64,000 bases of DNA from Gammaproteobacteria bacterium (GTDB lineage Bacteria; Pseudomonadota; Gammaproteobacteria; Pseudomonadales; Pseudohongiellaceae): contig CANGUU010000005.1 in NCBI GenBank assembly GCA_947457195.1, positions 1 to 64,000 on the forward strand. The letters run 5' to 3'. Shown here in pieces: positions 1 through 8,924 of the stretch. Each line of letters opens with the position of its first letter. The stretch's first letter is position 1. A program made the position numbers and the translations under genes. Under the pieces are notes generated by a model. That model had not been told where the DNA came from. It worked only from the letters and a program-made list of their open reading frames with translations, and did no database searches.

Positions 1-21
1 GACAGCAGGGGCATGCAGACC

Positions 22-618
22 TCAGCGGGTGATGTGGTAGATCGCGTTGATACCGAACAGGTTCGGCCACAGTCGCATGGGCCAGGTGGAGCGGTGATCA
101 TCGTCGACCACGGTGCGCTGCACTAGCCGGATACGGCGGCTGCGGCACAGCTGGTCGAAATCGCTGATCGTGCAGTGGTGCAGGTTGGGCGTGTCGTACC
201 ACTCGTGCGGCAGCTGCGGGGACTTCGGCATGCGACCGTTGGTGACCAGCGACAGGCGGTGCCGCCAGTAAGCGAAGTTGGGGAAGGTGAGGATGCAGTT
301 GCGCCCCACGCGCAGCATCTCCTCGACGATCTCGTCGGGGCGGTGCAGCGCCTGCAGCGTGTGGGCCAGCACGACGGTGTCGAAGCTGCCGCTCTCGAAA
401 TTGCGCAGGCCCTTGTCCATGTCCTGCTCGATGACGTTCACGCCGGCCTGCAGGCACTTGAGGATGTTGCCAGCGTCGATTTCGAGGCCACAGTCGCGCA
501 CACCCTTGGTGGCCTTGAGGTGGGCGAGGAAGGTGCCGTCGCCGCAGCCGAGGTCCAGTACGCGGCTGCCCGGCGCTATCCAGTCCTGGATCAGCAGCAG
601 GTCTGCACGCAGCATCAT
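22..618 (-). CDS. metW: MetW, methionine biosynthesis methyltransferase-fold protein
   Basis: Class I SAM-dependent methyltransferase fold with the glycine-rich motif [10 protein letters not shown] near the N-terminus, then an acidic second-strand motif (GLEID). The length, about 198 residues, is normal for MetW. I start it at the ATG at 618, which overlaps the metX stop in an ATGA junction. Upstream in-frame codons would run further into metX. MetW is always found with MetX and is thought to support O-acylhomoserine synthesis; its exact reaction is not settled. It is the last gene of the yggS-proC-yggT-metX-metW unit. Confidence 0.93.
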   Translation of the reverse strand: MMLRADLLLIQDWIAPGSRVLDLGCGDGTFLAHLKATKGVRDCGLEIDAGNILKCLQAGVNVIEQDMDKGLRNFESGSFDTVVLAHTLQALHRPDEIVEEMLRVGRNCILTFPNFAYWRHRLSLVTNGRMPKSPQLPHEWYDTPNLHHCTISDFDQLCRSRRIRLVQRTVVDDDHRSTWPMRLWPNLFGINAIYHITR

Positions 619-1820
619 GGCGTGCCTCCGGCACACTCGGCGGCCACGCGGCCGAGGTAGGCGTGCAGGGTCTGCATGTAGCGGGGGATGGGCAGCAGGA
701 ACGAATCGTGCCCCTCGGCGGCTTCGATCTCCAGGTAGCTGACTTCCTTGCGCGCCTTCAACAGGGCGTCGACGATCTCGCGCGAGCGCTCCGGTGCAAA
801 CCGCCAGTCGCTGGTAAAGGAGATGACGAGGAACTTGCAGGTGCTGGAGGTAAAGGCGCGGCTGAGATCGCCGTCGTAGTCAACGGTGGGGTCGAAGTAG
901 TCGAGCGCCTTGGTCATCAGCAGGTAGCTGTTGGCATCGAAGCGGCTGGAGAAGGTTTCGCCCTTATACTGCAGGTAGCTCTGCACCTGGAAATCCACGT
1001 CGAACCCGAAGCTCAGGCGTCCGTCGCGCAGGTCGCGGCCGAAGTTGCTGTCGCGGCCGGCCTTGCCGAATTTCTCGCGCAGCGAGGTGTCCGACAGGTA
1101 GGTGATGTGGCCCACCATGCGCGCCAGCGTCACACCGCGCTTGGGGTAGGTGCCGAAGTCGTAGTAGCGGCCCTGGTGGAAGTCCGGGTCGCTCATGATG
1201 GACTGCCGTGCCACCTCGTTGAAGGCGATGTTCTGCGCCGATAGCTTGGGAGCGGCAGCGATGATGAGGGCATGCCGCAGTCGCTGGGGGTGGGAAATCG
1301 CCCAGCGCATGACCTGCATGCCGCCAAGACTGCCCCCGATCACCGCCGCCCAGCAGTCGATGCCGAGCCGGTCGGCCAGCCGCGCCTGCGCAGCGACCCA
1401 GTCACGTACGGTGACGATCGGGAAGTCGGGACCGAAGGGCTTGCCGGTATCGGGGTTGAGCGAGCTCGGTCCGGTACTACCGGCGCAGCCGCCGAGGTTG
1501 TTCAGGCACACCACGAAGAATCGATCGGTGTCGAAGGGTTTCCCCGGTCCGATACAGCAGTCCCACCAACCAGGCTTTTCCTTGGGGTTGGACGGATCGT
1601 GATAGCCGGCAGCATGATGGTCGCCGCTCAGCGCGTGGCAGATCAGCAGGGCATTGCTGCGGTCCGCGTTGAGTGTGCCGTAGGTCTCCACCATCAAGTC
1701 GTAGTGCTCGAGCGTGCGGCCACTGCGCAGTGGCAGCGGCTCGTCGAAGTGGAACTTCTGGGGCACCACGTATCCGACCGAATCGGCGGGCAGGGCCCTC
1801 GTGGCGGCAGCCGTGCTCAT
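615..1820 (-). CDS. metX: Homoserine O-acyltransferase MetX
   Basis: Alpha/beta-hydrolase of 401 residues that activates homoserine with an acyl-CoA for methionine synthesis. Visible signatures are the oxyanion/substrate segment [11 protein letters not shown], the [14 protein letters not shown] block, the nucleophile elbow GGSLGGMQ with its Ser, and the C-terminal [10 protein letters not shown] segment with the catalytic His; the Asp lies in FTSDWRF. In many gammaproteobacteria MetX uses succinyl-CoA rather than acetyl-CoA, so the acyl donor cannot be named from family membership alone. The start codon overlaps the yggT stop by 4 bases (ATGA) and the stop overlaps metW the same way, which implies tight translational coupling. 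Confidence 0.95.
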   Translation of the reverse strand: MSTAAATRALPADSVGYVVPQKFHFDEPLPLRSGRTLEHYDLMVETYGTLNADRSNALLICHALSGDHHAAGYHDPSNPKEKPGWWDCCIGPGKPFDTDRFFVVCLNNLGGCAGSTGPSSLNPDTGKPFGPDFPIVTVRDWVAAQARLADRLGIDCWAAVIGGSLGGMQVMRWAISHPQRLRHALIIAAAPKLSAQNIAFNEVARQSIMSDPDFHQGRYYDFGTYPKRGVTLARMVGHITYLSDTSLREKFGKAGRDSNFGRDLRDGRLSFGFDVDFQVQSYLQYKGETFSSRFDANSYLLMTKALDYFDPTVDYDGDLSRAFTSSTCKFLVISFTSDWRFAPERSREIVDALLKARKEVSYLEIEAAEGHDSFLLPIPRYMQTLHAYLGRVAAECAGGTP

Positions 1821-2407
1821 AGCCCGATCACGACTGCCGGAAACACGTTCAGCCCGTTGGCCAGCGGCGTGACCACCAGGATTTCCACAACCTTGATCAC
1901 CAGCATGAGCAGCAGCGGCGACAGGTCCAGCCCGCCCATCGGCGGCAGGATGCGATGGGCGATCTTGTAGAAGGGCTGCAGCAGCTGGTAAGTGAGCAGC
2001 AGGACCGGGTGACCACTGAACGGCGAGAAAAAGCTGGCGATGATCACCACCAGCATGGCGTAGAAGTAGATGTCGAGAGTGAGCGACAGCAGTCCGACCA
2101 GCCCCCAGCTCACTAGCTGGCCGAAGGACAGGGCATTGCCCGTGCCGTAGACCATGACAGCAGTGAAGGCGGCATTGAGCAGCAGCGCCAAGACCAGCGA
2201 CGCCAGATCCAGCCGCTTCCAGCTGGGGATGACCCTATGCAGCGGGTTCCGCAGTGGCGCCGTCACCTTCACGATCGTCTGGCAGAGGGGGTTGTAGAAG
2301 TCTGCGCGGGCCGCCTGCAGCAGAAAACGCAGCATGACGGCGATCAGGTAGAGCCCCCCGAGATTGCTGACGATGAAGATCAATGCTTCGGCGAAGGCGG
2401 AGCCCAT
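1817..2407 (-). CDS. yggT: YggT family integral membrane protein
   Basis: About 196 residues made of two similar halves. Each half has hydrophobic helices followed by a conserved RxxLQ..  Y.PL/P..  NPLHRVIPS-type loop, which is the duplicated YggT (CCB3/YlmG) repeat. The inner-membrane location is clear from at least four helices. The function in proteobacteria is not established, but the family is tied to membrane or division-related processes and is usually next to proC/yggS, as here. The ATG at 2407 lies 17 bases after the proC stop. A long in-frame upstream extension runs through proC and is a shadow. Confidence 0.9.
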   Translation of the reverse strand: MGSAFAEALIFIVSNLGGLYLIAVMLRFLLQAARADFYNPLCQTIVKVTAPLRNPLHRVIPSWKRLDLASLVLALLLNAAFTAVMVYGTGNALSFGQLVSWGLVGLLSLTLDIYFYAMLVVIIASFFSPFSGHPVLLLTYQLLQPFYKIAHRILPPMGGLDLSPLLLMLVIKVVEILVVTPLANGLNVFPAVVIGL

Positions 2408-2424
2408 GGCGTCATATCCGGTGT

Positions 2425-3243
2425 TCAGGCGTTGGCGAGTTCGGCCGAGCGGGCGGCCGCCTTGGCGACGGCCCGCGCGACGATGTGGCGGAAGTGATCG
2501 GCGTCGAATTGCTTGAGGGCGGCTTCCGTGGTGCCCCCAGGGGAGGTGACCCGGCGTCGCAGCTCGGCCGCGTCGACATCGCTGCCGAGGGCCAGTTTGG
2601 CCGCCCCGAAGGCAGTCTGCGTGGCGAGCTGGCGCGCGAGCGGGGCCGGCAGCCCGAGCTGCACGGCGGCGGCCTCCAGCGCCTCCAGCATGAGGAAGAA
2701 ATACGCTGGCCCGGAACCGGAAAGCGCCGTCACGGCATCCATCTGCGCTTCGTCCTCCAGCCAGCAGGTCAGACCCACGGCCTGCAGGATCGCCGTGGCG
2801 ATCCCGCGCTGCGCCGCGCTGGTGCTGGCGTTGGCGTACAGGGCCGTGGCACCGGCCTGCACCAGGGCCGGTGTGTTCGGCATGCAGCGCACGATGGCCT
2901 GCCCAGGAGGCGTCCAGTCGGCGAGCCGCTGCGTGGTGACCCCCGCCGCCACCGAGATCAGCAGCACTGGCTTGCTGGCGAGGACTGGATGCAGGGCGCC
3001 GACCACACCGGCCAGCACCTGCGGCTTCACGGCAAGGATCAGCACGTCCGAGGCGCGCAGCACGGCGTCGTTGTCGGCAGACACCCGCAGGCCTCGGGCC
3101 TGCAGAGCGGCGCGTTTGTCCGGGCTGGGGTCGGAGGCGAACAGACGGTCGGCGCCGAGCCCCGTGGCGAGCAGGCCCTCGATGAGGGCGCTGGCCATGT
3201 TGCCGGCACCGATGAAGCCAATGGTGAGAGAAGAAGCGAGCAT
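2425..3243 (-). CDS. proC: Pyrroline-5-carboxylate reductase
   Basis: Catalyses the last step of proline synthesis, NAD(P)H-dependent reduction of pyrroline-5-carboxylate. The protein of 272 residues starts at ATG 3243 with the Rossmann motif GFIGAGNMASAL. It has the mid-protein block VAAGVTTQ, the CMPNTPA segment and the C-terminal SGSGPAYFF signature, then TSPGGTTEAAL, all typical of ProC. It lies 14 bases downstream of yggS, the usual proteobacterial pairing. Confidence 0.96.
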   Translation of the reverse strand: MLASSLTIGFIGAGNMASALIEGLLATGLGADRLFASDPSPDKRAALQARGLRVSADNDAVLRASDVLILAVKPQVLAGVVGALHPVLASKPVLLISVAAGVTTQRLADWTPPGQAIVRCMPNTPALVQAGATALYANASTSAAQRGIATAILQAVGLTCWLEDEAQMDAVTALSGSGPAYFFLMLEALEAAAVQLGLPAPLARQLATQTAFGAAKLALGSDVDAAELRRRVTSPGGTTEAALKQFDADHFRHIVARAVAKAAARSAELANA

Positions 3244-3257
3244 CGCCCGATTGTACC

Positions 3258-3968
3258 CTACGACTTTGGCCGGACGCGTGCGCCGAAAATGTCGGTACCG
3301 ATGCGCACCATCGTTGCTCCCTCGGCGATGGCGGCCTCCATGTCGGCACTCATGCCCATGGAAAGCTCGAGGCACCCGGCATGGCCGGCGGTGCGCAGGC
3401 GCGCGGCCGCTGCCGCCAGCGCCCGAAAGCACTGCCGTTGCCGCGCCACATCGGGGGTGGGAGCCGGAATCGCCATCAGCCCGCGGAGTTCGAGGCGGTC
3501 ACAGTGCTCCACCACCGCGGCCAGCGCCTCCAGCTCGGCGGGCGCCACACCGGACTTGCCAGGCTCGGCCTCGAGGTTCACCTGCAAGAGCACGCGCAGC
3601 CGGGGCAGCCCGGCGGGCCGCTGCTGCTGGAGACGCTCGGCCACCTTGGCCCGATCCACGCTGTGTACCCAGTCGAACTGCGCCGCGATATCACGCGTCT
3701 TGTTGGACTGGATGGGCCCGATGAAGTGCCATTCGATCTCACAGTCCTGCAGCGCCGCCTGCTTTTGCAGGGCCTCCTGCAGGTAGTTTTCGCCGAAGTG
3801 GCGCTGTCCGTTGGCATGGGCACTGCGCACGGCAGCGGCATCCTGCGTCTTGCTCACGGCGATCAATTGCACGCTGGCCGGGTCTCGACCACACTGCAGG
3901 CAGGCTTCCACGATGCGCGCCCGCACCCGGGCGAGATTGGCTTGCAGCATTGCGTGCGAGTCCGTCAT
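3258..3968 (-). CDS. yggS: YggS/PROSC family PLP homeostasis protein
   Basis: Single-domain TIM-barrel PLP-binding protein of 236 residues. The Schiff-base lysine lies in the AVSKTQ motif near residue 40. FGENYLQE, WHFIGPIQSNK and the C-terminal LSMGMSADMEAAI and VRIGTDIFG motifs complete the signature. The family has no known catalytic activity; it buffers PLP and affects amino-acid pools. It is the first gene of the minus-strand unit and is divergent from pilT. A perfect TATAAT on the minus strand lies in the 74-base gap. Confidence 0.94.
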   Translation of the reverse strand: MTDSHAMLQANLARVRARIVEACLQCGRDPASVQLIAVSKTQDAAAVRSAHANGQRHFGENYLQEALQKQAALQDCEIEWHFIGPIQSNKTRDIAAQFDWVHSVDRAKVAERLQQQRPAGLPRLRVLLQVNLEAEPGKSGVAPAELEALAAVVEHCDRLELRGLMAIPAPTPDVARQRQCFRALAAAAARLRTAGHAGCLELSMGMSADMEAAIAEGATMVRIGTDIFGARVRPKS

Positions 3969-4020
3969 GGGCAGTCGAGGGGGCGGGTGGGTGCCAGCAC
4001 ACAGGCCAGGAAGGCCGCGA

Positions 4021-4049
4021 ATTATAGGAGCAGGGAGCAGCCATGAACA
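4021..4049 (-). promoter_or_regulatory. Candidate promoter for yggS-proC-yggT-metXW
   Basis: On the minus strand positions 4026 to 4021 read TATAAT, a perfect sigma-70 -10 element. The best -35 match (TGTTCA, 17-base spacer) is poor and would fall inside the first codons of pilT. Position and orientation fit the yggS start at 3968. Only the -10 hexamer is convincing. Confidence 0.4.
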
Positions 4050-5077
4050 TCCGCGAACTCCTGCAGGTCGCTATACAGCGCGGGGCTTCGGACCTGCATT
4101 TGTCGGCCGGGCAACCCCCGTGGCTGCGGGTGGACGGCGATCTGTGCCGGCTGGCACTGCCGCCGCTCGACGAGGCGTGTGTCCTGCAAGGGCTCGCCGA
4201 CGTCATGAGCGAGGCACAGCAGCAGCGCCAGCGGCGCGACCTCGACGCCGACTTCTCGCTCGCCCTGCGGGGACTCGGGCGCTTTCGCGTGGCGACCTTC
4301 CTGCAGGACCGGGGTGCCGCAGCGGTGTTTCGACTCATCCCCGACGCCGTGCCGACGCTGGCGCAACTCGGCCTCGGCCCGGTATTTCAGCAGCTTGCGG
4401 ACCTGCCGCGAGGCCTTGTCTGCGTCACCGGGCCGACCGGTTCCGGCAAGAGCACCACGCTGGCCGCCCTGATCGACCACATCAATACCCATCGGCAGCG
4501 CCACATCCTGACCATTGAAGACCCCATCGAATTCGTCCACAGCAGCCAGCGCAGCCTGGTTTCGCAGCGTGAAGTGGAGCGGCACGCCCGCAGCTTTGCC
4601 GCAGCACTGCGGGCCGCGCTGCGCGAGGATCCGGATGTGATTCTCATCGGCGAACTGCGCGATCTGGAGACGGTGCGGCTCGCACTCACGGCGGCGGAGA
4701 CCGGCCATCTGGTACTGACCACCCTGCATACCGCGTCTGCCGCCAAGACCATCGACCGCATCATCGACGTGTTTCCGGCCGAAGAAAAAGCGGTCGTGCG
4801 CAGCATGCTGGCAGAGTCGCTGCAGGCCGTCGTGGCGCAGACGCTGCTGAAGCGGGTCGGTGGCGGGCGGGTGGCCGCCCACGAATTGATGCTGGCCACG
4901 CCGGCCATCCGCAATCTCGTGCGCGAGGCGCGGGTGGCTCAGCTCTACTCGGCCATCCAGACCGGCGCTCAATACGGCATGCAGACCCTCGACCAGGCCC
5001 TGAAGGACCTGGTGGCGAAAGGTCTGGTGGAGCGGCAGGCGGCGCGGTGGCTGGCGCGGGACGCCGACGCGCTGTGA
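4043..5077 (+). CDS. pilT: Type IV pilus retraction ATPase PilT
   Basis: Cytoplasmic hexameric AAA-like ATPase of 344 residues that drives pilus retraction. It has the N-terminal PAS-like domain (ASDLHLSAG, near residues 15-23), a Walker A motif GPTGSGKST at residues 130-138, an Asp box (TIEDPIEFVH), Walker B near LIGELRD, and a His box TGHLVLTTLHT. The start is ATG 4043, preceded by AGGGAG. PilT usually has GEMRD; GELRD is a mild variant. The paralogue pilU, commonly just downstream, is absent here. Confidence 0.94.
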   Translation: MNIRELLQVAIQRGASDLHLSAGQPPWLRVDGDLCRLALPPLDEACVLQGLADVMSEAQQQRQRRDLDADFSLALRGLGRFRVATFLQDRGAAAVFRLIPDAVPTLAQLGLGPVFQQLADLPRGLVCVTGPTGSGKSTTLAALIDHINTHRQRHILTIEDPIEFVHSSQRSLVSQREVERHARSFAAALRAALREDPDVILIGELRDLETVRLALTAAETGHLVLTTLHTASAAKTIDRIIDVFPAEEKAVVRSMLAESLQAVVAQTLLKRVGGGRVAAHELMLATPAIRNLVREARVAQLYSAIQTGAQYGMQTLDQALKDLVAKGLVERQAARWLARDADAL

Positions 5078-5109
5078 GTGCGGGTGTCAGCGCCGTGTGC
5101 CGGCCCCGC

Positions 5110-6591
5110 TCAGAGGCCGCCGAGCGACTGCTGCCAGCCTGGCAGGTCGCTGGCATCGGTCCAGTTGCCGTGCAGACCCTGCCGCAAGCGGAAGGGCAGT
5201 TTGGCGCGACCGATGGGACCGTTTTCGATCGCCTGCGCGTCGAACACGCCAAGCTCGGAATAGTTGAGCACGACGTTGTCGATCAGCGCCACCACATAGC
5301 CGGCGCCTTCCGGCGCCTGCTTCGACCGCGGCACGAAACAGGGTTCCTGGATCAGGCAATCCGGCCCGCAGAACCACGTGCTCTGTCGGCCGGTATGCAG
5401 GTCCATGAAACCGAGATGATTCATGCGCAGGCCCGAGGCGCGGGCGCCGGGCCCGTTGAAGGGTAGCGTGGGGTCCATCACCAGCAGCCAGCCGTAGCGG
5501 TGGTTGCGGGTGGCGTAGCGATCGTCGATGCGCGGGAACTCGCCCATCAGACTGGTGAGCTTTTCCACCTTCTCGAAGTCCTCGCCACGACTGTTGTAGT
5601 CGACCGTCCAGCGCGTCATGTAGCTCTTCGCTTCCTCCGGCTTGTAGGGTGCACCGTCGATGTCGGGGAAGAACGGGAACATGTTGTTGCGTGCAACCGG
5701 TGTGTCGAAGTACACCTTGCTGCCGTCATTGAAGGCGTTCATCACGTGCGAGCAGAACAGATTCGGGTGCTTGAACCACTTCATGTCCTTCGCATCGCCC
5801 TGCCGCGGCAGCAGGCCGAGATAGACCGGCAGCTTGGTATCGAAACCAAAGTGCGGCAGACCGGCGCGCAGCCGGTCCCAGGTGGAGGTGCTCGGCACGA
5901 TGTGGAACACCGCGTAGTCTTCGGTCACGCCGAAGTCGTGCATCATGCAGTAGTAGGGCGCCTCGAACCACACTTCGCGCACCAGCTTGCCGGCCGGCGA
6001 GATCTCCATGTAGGTGCAGTCCCGCGTCAGCAGGCCCTTCGACGCATAACTGAAAGCGACCAGGTTGCCAGTGACGGGATCGGTCTTGGGGTGGGCGGTG
6101 AAGGTCTGGCTGTGGCAGGTGCCGCCCCAGTCCGTGTAGCCGTGGGTGGCCAGCGTCAGCGGGTCCATCACCAGCGCCGGGCTGTCTTCCTTCAGCGCCA
6201 GCAGCTTGCCGCCGTGGACGTAGGCGTTGGTGTTGGCCGTGCCACGGATGCGGCCCTGCACCGACGGATCATCGGTGGCGGGGTTGCGGTAGGCACCGAA
6301 CAGGGCCCTGCCAGCCGCCCGCTCCAGTTTGAACTTGTCGGTCTGCGCATAGCGCTGCTTGAAATCCACCTTGCCACCGCGGAAACGGAACTGGGCGATC
6401 AGCCCGTCGCCGTTGAAGAACTGGTCGTTGTCGAATTTCGGTGCGAACTGCTGGTCCGGGTGCACGCGGTGAAAGGTGCCATTCAGTTCCGGGGGAATCA
6501 CTCCCTCCAGTTCCATGTCGAGGATGTCGCCCTCGAAGCGCAGGGGCTTGAGGATGCCGGAAAAGGCCAGGGTGTTGGGAAAGTGGGCCAT
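5110..6591 (-). CDS. Carotenoid oxygenase (RPE65/CCD family)
   Basis: Non-haem Fe(II) dioxygenase of about 493 residues that cleaves a double bond in carotenoids, apocarotenoids or stilbenes. Candidates for the four iron-binding histidines lie in [24 protein letters not shown] and the C-terminal GLHGNW, each in the family-typical context. [20 protein letters not shown] is the usual N-terminal blade. I start at ATG 6591 (MAHFPNT); the 32 upstream in-frame residues are low-complexity and cross a promoter-like site. It stands alone, so the substrate cannot be inferred from neighbours; lignostilbene-type activity is possible. Confidence 0.9.
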   Translation of the reverse strand: MAHFPNTLAFSGILKPLRFEGDILDMELEGVIPPELNGTFHRVHPDQQFAPKFDNDQFFNGDGLIAQFRFRGGKVDFKQRYAQTDKFKLERAAGRALFGAYRNPATDDPSVQGRIRGTANTNAYVHGGKLLALKEDSPALVMDPLTLATHGYTDWGGTCHSQTFTAHPKTDPVTGNLVAFSYASKGLLTRDCTYMEISPAGKLVREVWFEAPYYCMMHDFGVTEDYAVFHIVPSTSTWDRLRAGLPHFGFDTKLPVYLGLLPRQGDAKDMKWFKHPNLFCSHVMNAFNDGSKVYFDTPVARNNMFPFFPDIDGAPYKPEEAKSYMTRWTVDYNSRGEDFEKVEKLTSLMGEFPRIDDRYATRNHRYGWLLVMDPTLPFNGPGARASGLRMNHLGFMDLHTGRQSTWFCGPDCLIQEPCFVPRSKQAPEGAGYVVALIDNVVLNYSELGVFDAQAIENGPIGRAKLPFRLRQGLHGNWTDASDLPGWQQSLGGL

Positions 6592-6618
6592 GGAACTGTC
6601 TCCGCGGGATCGCGGCGG

Positions 6619-6647
6619 ATTAAACAGAACTCCCTTCGGTAGCACAA
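6619..6647 (-). promoter_or_regulatory. Candidate promoter for the carotenoid oxygenase
   Basis: On the minus strand TTGTGC (6647-6642) and TTTAAT (6624-6619) are separated by exactly 17 bases. The -10 matches the consensus at 5 of 6 positions and the -35 at 3 of 6. It lies just upstream of the chosen start at 6591. Confidence 0.42.
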
Positions 6648-6692
6648 TCGGCGGCATTCGCGCCGGAACAAACGCCGGTGCCGGCAAGCAGG

Positions 6693-7202
6693 CTACTGCC
6701 CCGCCAGCGCCGCCAGAATGGCGCTGCAGACATCATCCTGATTGAGCGCGTCTGCCTTGATGGTGATGTCGGCATAGCGGCGATACAGCCGCGTACGTTC
6801 CTCGAACAGGTCGACGAAGCTCTGGCCGGGCCGCTTGGCAATGCCGCGCGAGTCGTAGTCGGTGATGCGGGCGCGCAGCGTTTCCACGCTGACGTCGAGG
6901 TAGATGCAGATACCCTTGCGCTTGAGGTGCTGCATGGCGGCGTCGCTGTAGACGGCGCTGCCGCCGGTGGAAATCACATGGTTGTCGAGGTCGAGACTCT
7001 GCAGCACACGAGCCTCGGTTTCGCGCAGCGCGAGGTAGCCATCTTTGTCGAGAATGTCCTGCAGCGAGCGCTGTTCCATCTGCTGGATCACCAGATCGGT
7101 GTCGACGAAGTCGTGGGACGTCCGCTTGGCCAGGATCACGCCGATCGTGCTCTTGCCCGAGCCGGGCATGCCGATCAGTACGAGATTGGATTTCCTGCTC
7201 AT
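6693..7202 (-). CDS. Shikimate-kinase-like P-loop kinase
   Basis: Small P-loop kinase of 169 residues. Walker A is GMPGSGKST. The substrate Asp lies in VDTDLVI, an Arg in LRETEAR, and a lid Arg in RGIAKRP. The fold and length are those of shikimate kinase (ATP-dependent phosphorylation of shikimate). Two positions depart from the AroK/AroL pattern: the GGG substrate loop reads GGS, and the usual FRE reads LRE. The gene also does not neighbour aroB. It overlaps the upstream GST gene by 4 bases. It may be a second shikimate kinase or a relative with a different small hydroxylated substrate. Confidence 0.7.
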   Translation of the reverse strand: MSRKSNLVLIGMPGSGKSTIGVILAKRTSHDFVDTDLVIQQMEQRSLQDILDKDGYLALRETEARVLQSLDLDNHVISTGGSAVYSDAAMQHLKRKGICIYLDVSVETLRARITDYDSRGIAKRPGQSFVDLFEERTRLYRRYADITIKADALNQDDVCSAILAALAGQ

Positions 7203-7813
7203 TGCGCTGCCAGCACCTTTTGCACCGTGGCATCGGCGAGCAGGCGGCGCTGCAGGTCGGCCACCTTGGGGAACCAGTTCACGTCCACGTCATCGCCGGG
7301 CAGCCAGCGGCTGATGGTGAACAGGTACATGTCGCAAATGCTGAATTGCTCACCGAGCACGTAGGGCCCGCGGAAAAAGTCGTTTTCGATCTGGTCGAAG
7401 CAGGCCTTCATGGTCTGCGGCACTTTGATGCGCATGGCCTCGATGGCCGCGGGATCGTCTGCCCAGCGATGGCCGCGGTAGCGGTGCGCGTGCGCCACGT
7501 GCACGGTGGAGCAGAGGTAGCTGTTGAACGACTGGGCTTCGGCGAACAGGAAAGGGTCGTCGAGCGGCGCCAGCCGCGCGCGCGGGAAGCGCTGGGCGAT
7601 GTAGGCGAGGATTGCCGGGGTTTCGGTCAGCACGCCTTGCTCGGCGATCAGGGCCGGCACGCGACCCTTGGGGTTCACGCGCAGGTAGGCCGGCGAGCGC
7701 TGCTCGCCATTGGCGAGATCGACACGGCGCGCCTCGTAGACGGCACCGCTGTGTTCGAGTGCGAGGTGGGAGGCAAGGGCACAGGAGTGGGGCGCGTAAT
7801 AGAGCGTCAGCAT
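7199..7813 (-). CDS. Glutathione S-transferase family protein
   Basis: Protein of 204 residues with an N-terminal thioredoxin-like domain (LYYAPHSCALASH, Cys near residue 11) and an all-helical C-terminal domain. The Cys in an SCA-LAxH context matches the beta-class GSTs, as do NPKGRVPAL and the ETPAILAYIA glutathione-binding segment. It probably conjugates or reduces small electrophiles with glutathione in the cytoplasm; the substrate is unknown. Its last codons overlap the start of the shikimate-kinase-like gene (ATGA), so the two are co-translated. Confidence 0.88.
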   Translation of the reverse strand: MLTLYYAPHSCALASHLALEHSGAVYEARRVDLANGEQRSPAYLRVNPKGRVPALIAEQGVLTETPAILAYIAQRFPRARLAPLDDPFLFAEAQSFNSYLCSTVHVAHAHRYRGHRWADDPAAIEAMRIKVPQTMKACFDQIENDFFRGPYVLGEQFSICDMYLFTISRWLPGDDVDVNWFPKVADLQRRLLADATVQKVLAAQ

Positions 7814-7852
7814 CGAAGAATCACCGGTTGGAACTGCAGAGGCGCGGCGAAA

Positions 7853-8545
7853 TTACCACACATGCTCGCGGCCGTCCCACGTCCAGAAGCGGCCGGACTG
7901 TTCCAGCGTCAGGCCATCGATGAGTCGGTGCAAACCGGCAGCGCTCTCCTCGGCAGAGATCTCCGCAGACGCCCCGCCCATGTCGGTTTTCACCCAGCCC
8001 GGGTGGACGGGGCAGACGATCACGCCGCGCGGACGCAGTTCGTTGGCCAGCACCTGCATGACCTTGCTGACGGCTGTCTTGGAGCTGCGATAGGCGTAGC
8101 GGCCACTGCCCAACTCGCGACCGAAGGCCCCCATCTGGCTGGACAGCGTGACGATGCGTGGGCGTGGCGCACGCTCCAGACTGTCGAGCAAGCGCACGCT
8201 GAGGTGGAACGGCGCCAGCGTGTTGATCTCGAACGTCTGCAACCAGGCGGCATAGTCCATGTCTCGCAACTCCTGGTGAGGACCGCCCATCACGCCGGCA
8301 TTGTTGACGAGTACGTCGAGACGACGTCCGCGCAGTTCGGCGGCGAAGCGACTGATGCTGCTTGCGTCGGTCACTTCCAGCGGCAGGATTTCCAGACCCT
8401 GTCCCGCTTTGCGGAGGGCAGCGAGTGCCGCGGCCTCGTCGGGTGCACGGCAGGCGGCGATCACGTGATCACCGGCCCGCAGGAAGGCCTGGGCAAGGGC
8501 GAGACCGATGCCACGATTGGCCCCGGTGATAACGATGGTTTGCAT
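7853..8545 (-). CDS. Short-chain dehydrogenase/reductase
   Basis: Classical SDR of 230 residues. The NAD(P)-binding motif TGANRGIG lies at the very N-terminus, NNAGVMG in the middle, the catalytic Ser in TLSSQMG, and Tyr/Lys in YRSSK. An Arg two residues after the last Ala-Cys of the second strand suggests NADPH preference, but that is inference. Start is ATG 8545. The substrate is unknown; neighbours give no pathway context. Confidence 0.88.
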   Translation of the reverse strand: MQTIVITGANRGIGLALAQAFLRAGDHVIAACRAPDEAAALAALRKAGQGLEILPLEVTDASSISRFAAELRGRRLDVLVNNAGVMGGPHQELRDMDYAAWLQTFEINTLAPFHLSVRLLDSLERAPRPRIVTLSSQMGAFGRELGSGRYAYRSSKTAVSKVMQVLANELRPRGVIVCPVHPGWVKTDMGGASAEISAEESAAGLHRLIDGLTLEQSGRFWTWDGREHVW

Positions 8546-8626
8546 GCAGCGACTCCTGGCTGGATGGTGGCTGCGCACTATCGAACGAAGCACGCTCGGC
8601 GATCAAGCGCCGCCGGCGCGGTACAG

Positions 8627-8911
8627 TTACTGCAGCTTGAGCAGCGGCGCCCGCAGTACGCAGAAGTCCACGGCGAACAACGCCGCTACCGTCGAGCCCA
8701 CGAGGTAGATGGCGTTGGCGGTGAAGAGCGCCGCCATGATCAGCCCCCAGGTGCTGCCGACCCAGATGAAGAGCGCCGCGACGGCATGGCGCAGCGGTAG
8801 GTAGGAATGCCGTCCGCAGCGCTCGCAGGTAGCCGGCCGCAACCACAGGGAGGCTAGCTTCTGGGCGGTGCTGATCTCGTCGTGCAAGCAATGCGGGCAG
8901 CGGTGACTCAC
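8627..8911 (-). CDS. Small zinc-ribbon, two-helix membrane protein
   Basis: Predicted 94-residue protein starting at GTG 8911, 14 bases after the M48 protease stop. The N-terminal CPHC and CERC pairs, about 26 residues apart, form a likely zinc ribbon. Two hydrophobic segments follow (AALFIWVGSTWGLIMAAL and NAIYLVGSTVAALF). It resembles small CXXC...CXXC membrane proteins of unknown role. No strong Shine-Dalgarno sequence is seen. An earlier in-frame ATG at 8965 would lie inside the protease gene. Confidence 0.6.
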   Translation of the reverse strand: MSHRCPHCLHDEISTAQKLASLWLRPATCERCGRHSYLPLRHAVAALFIWVGSTWGLIMAALFTANAIYLVGSTVAALFAVDFCVLRAPLLKLQ

Positions 8912-8924
8912 GCGGGCGGCCGAC

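Noticed and set aside
7202-8800. 532-residue plus-strand ORF
   Set aside because: It lies opposite the GST and SDR genes and has low-complexity His/Arg/Val composition and no family signature.
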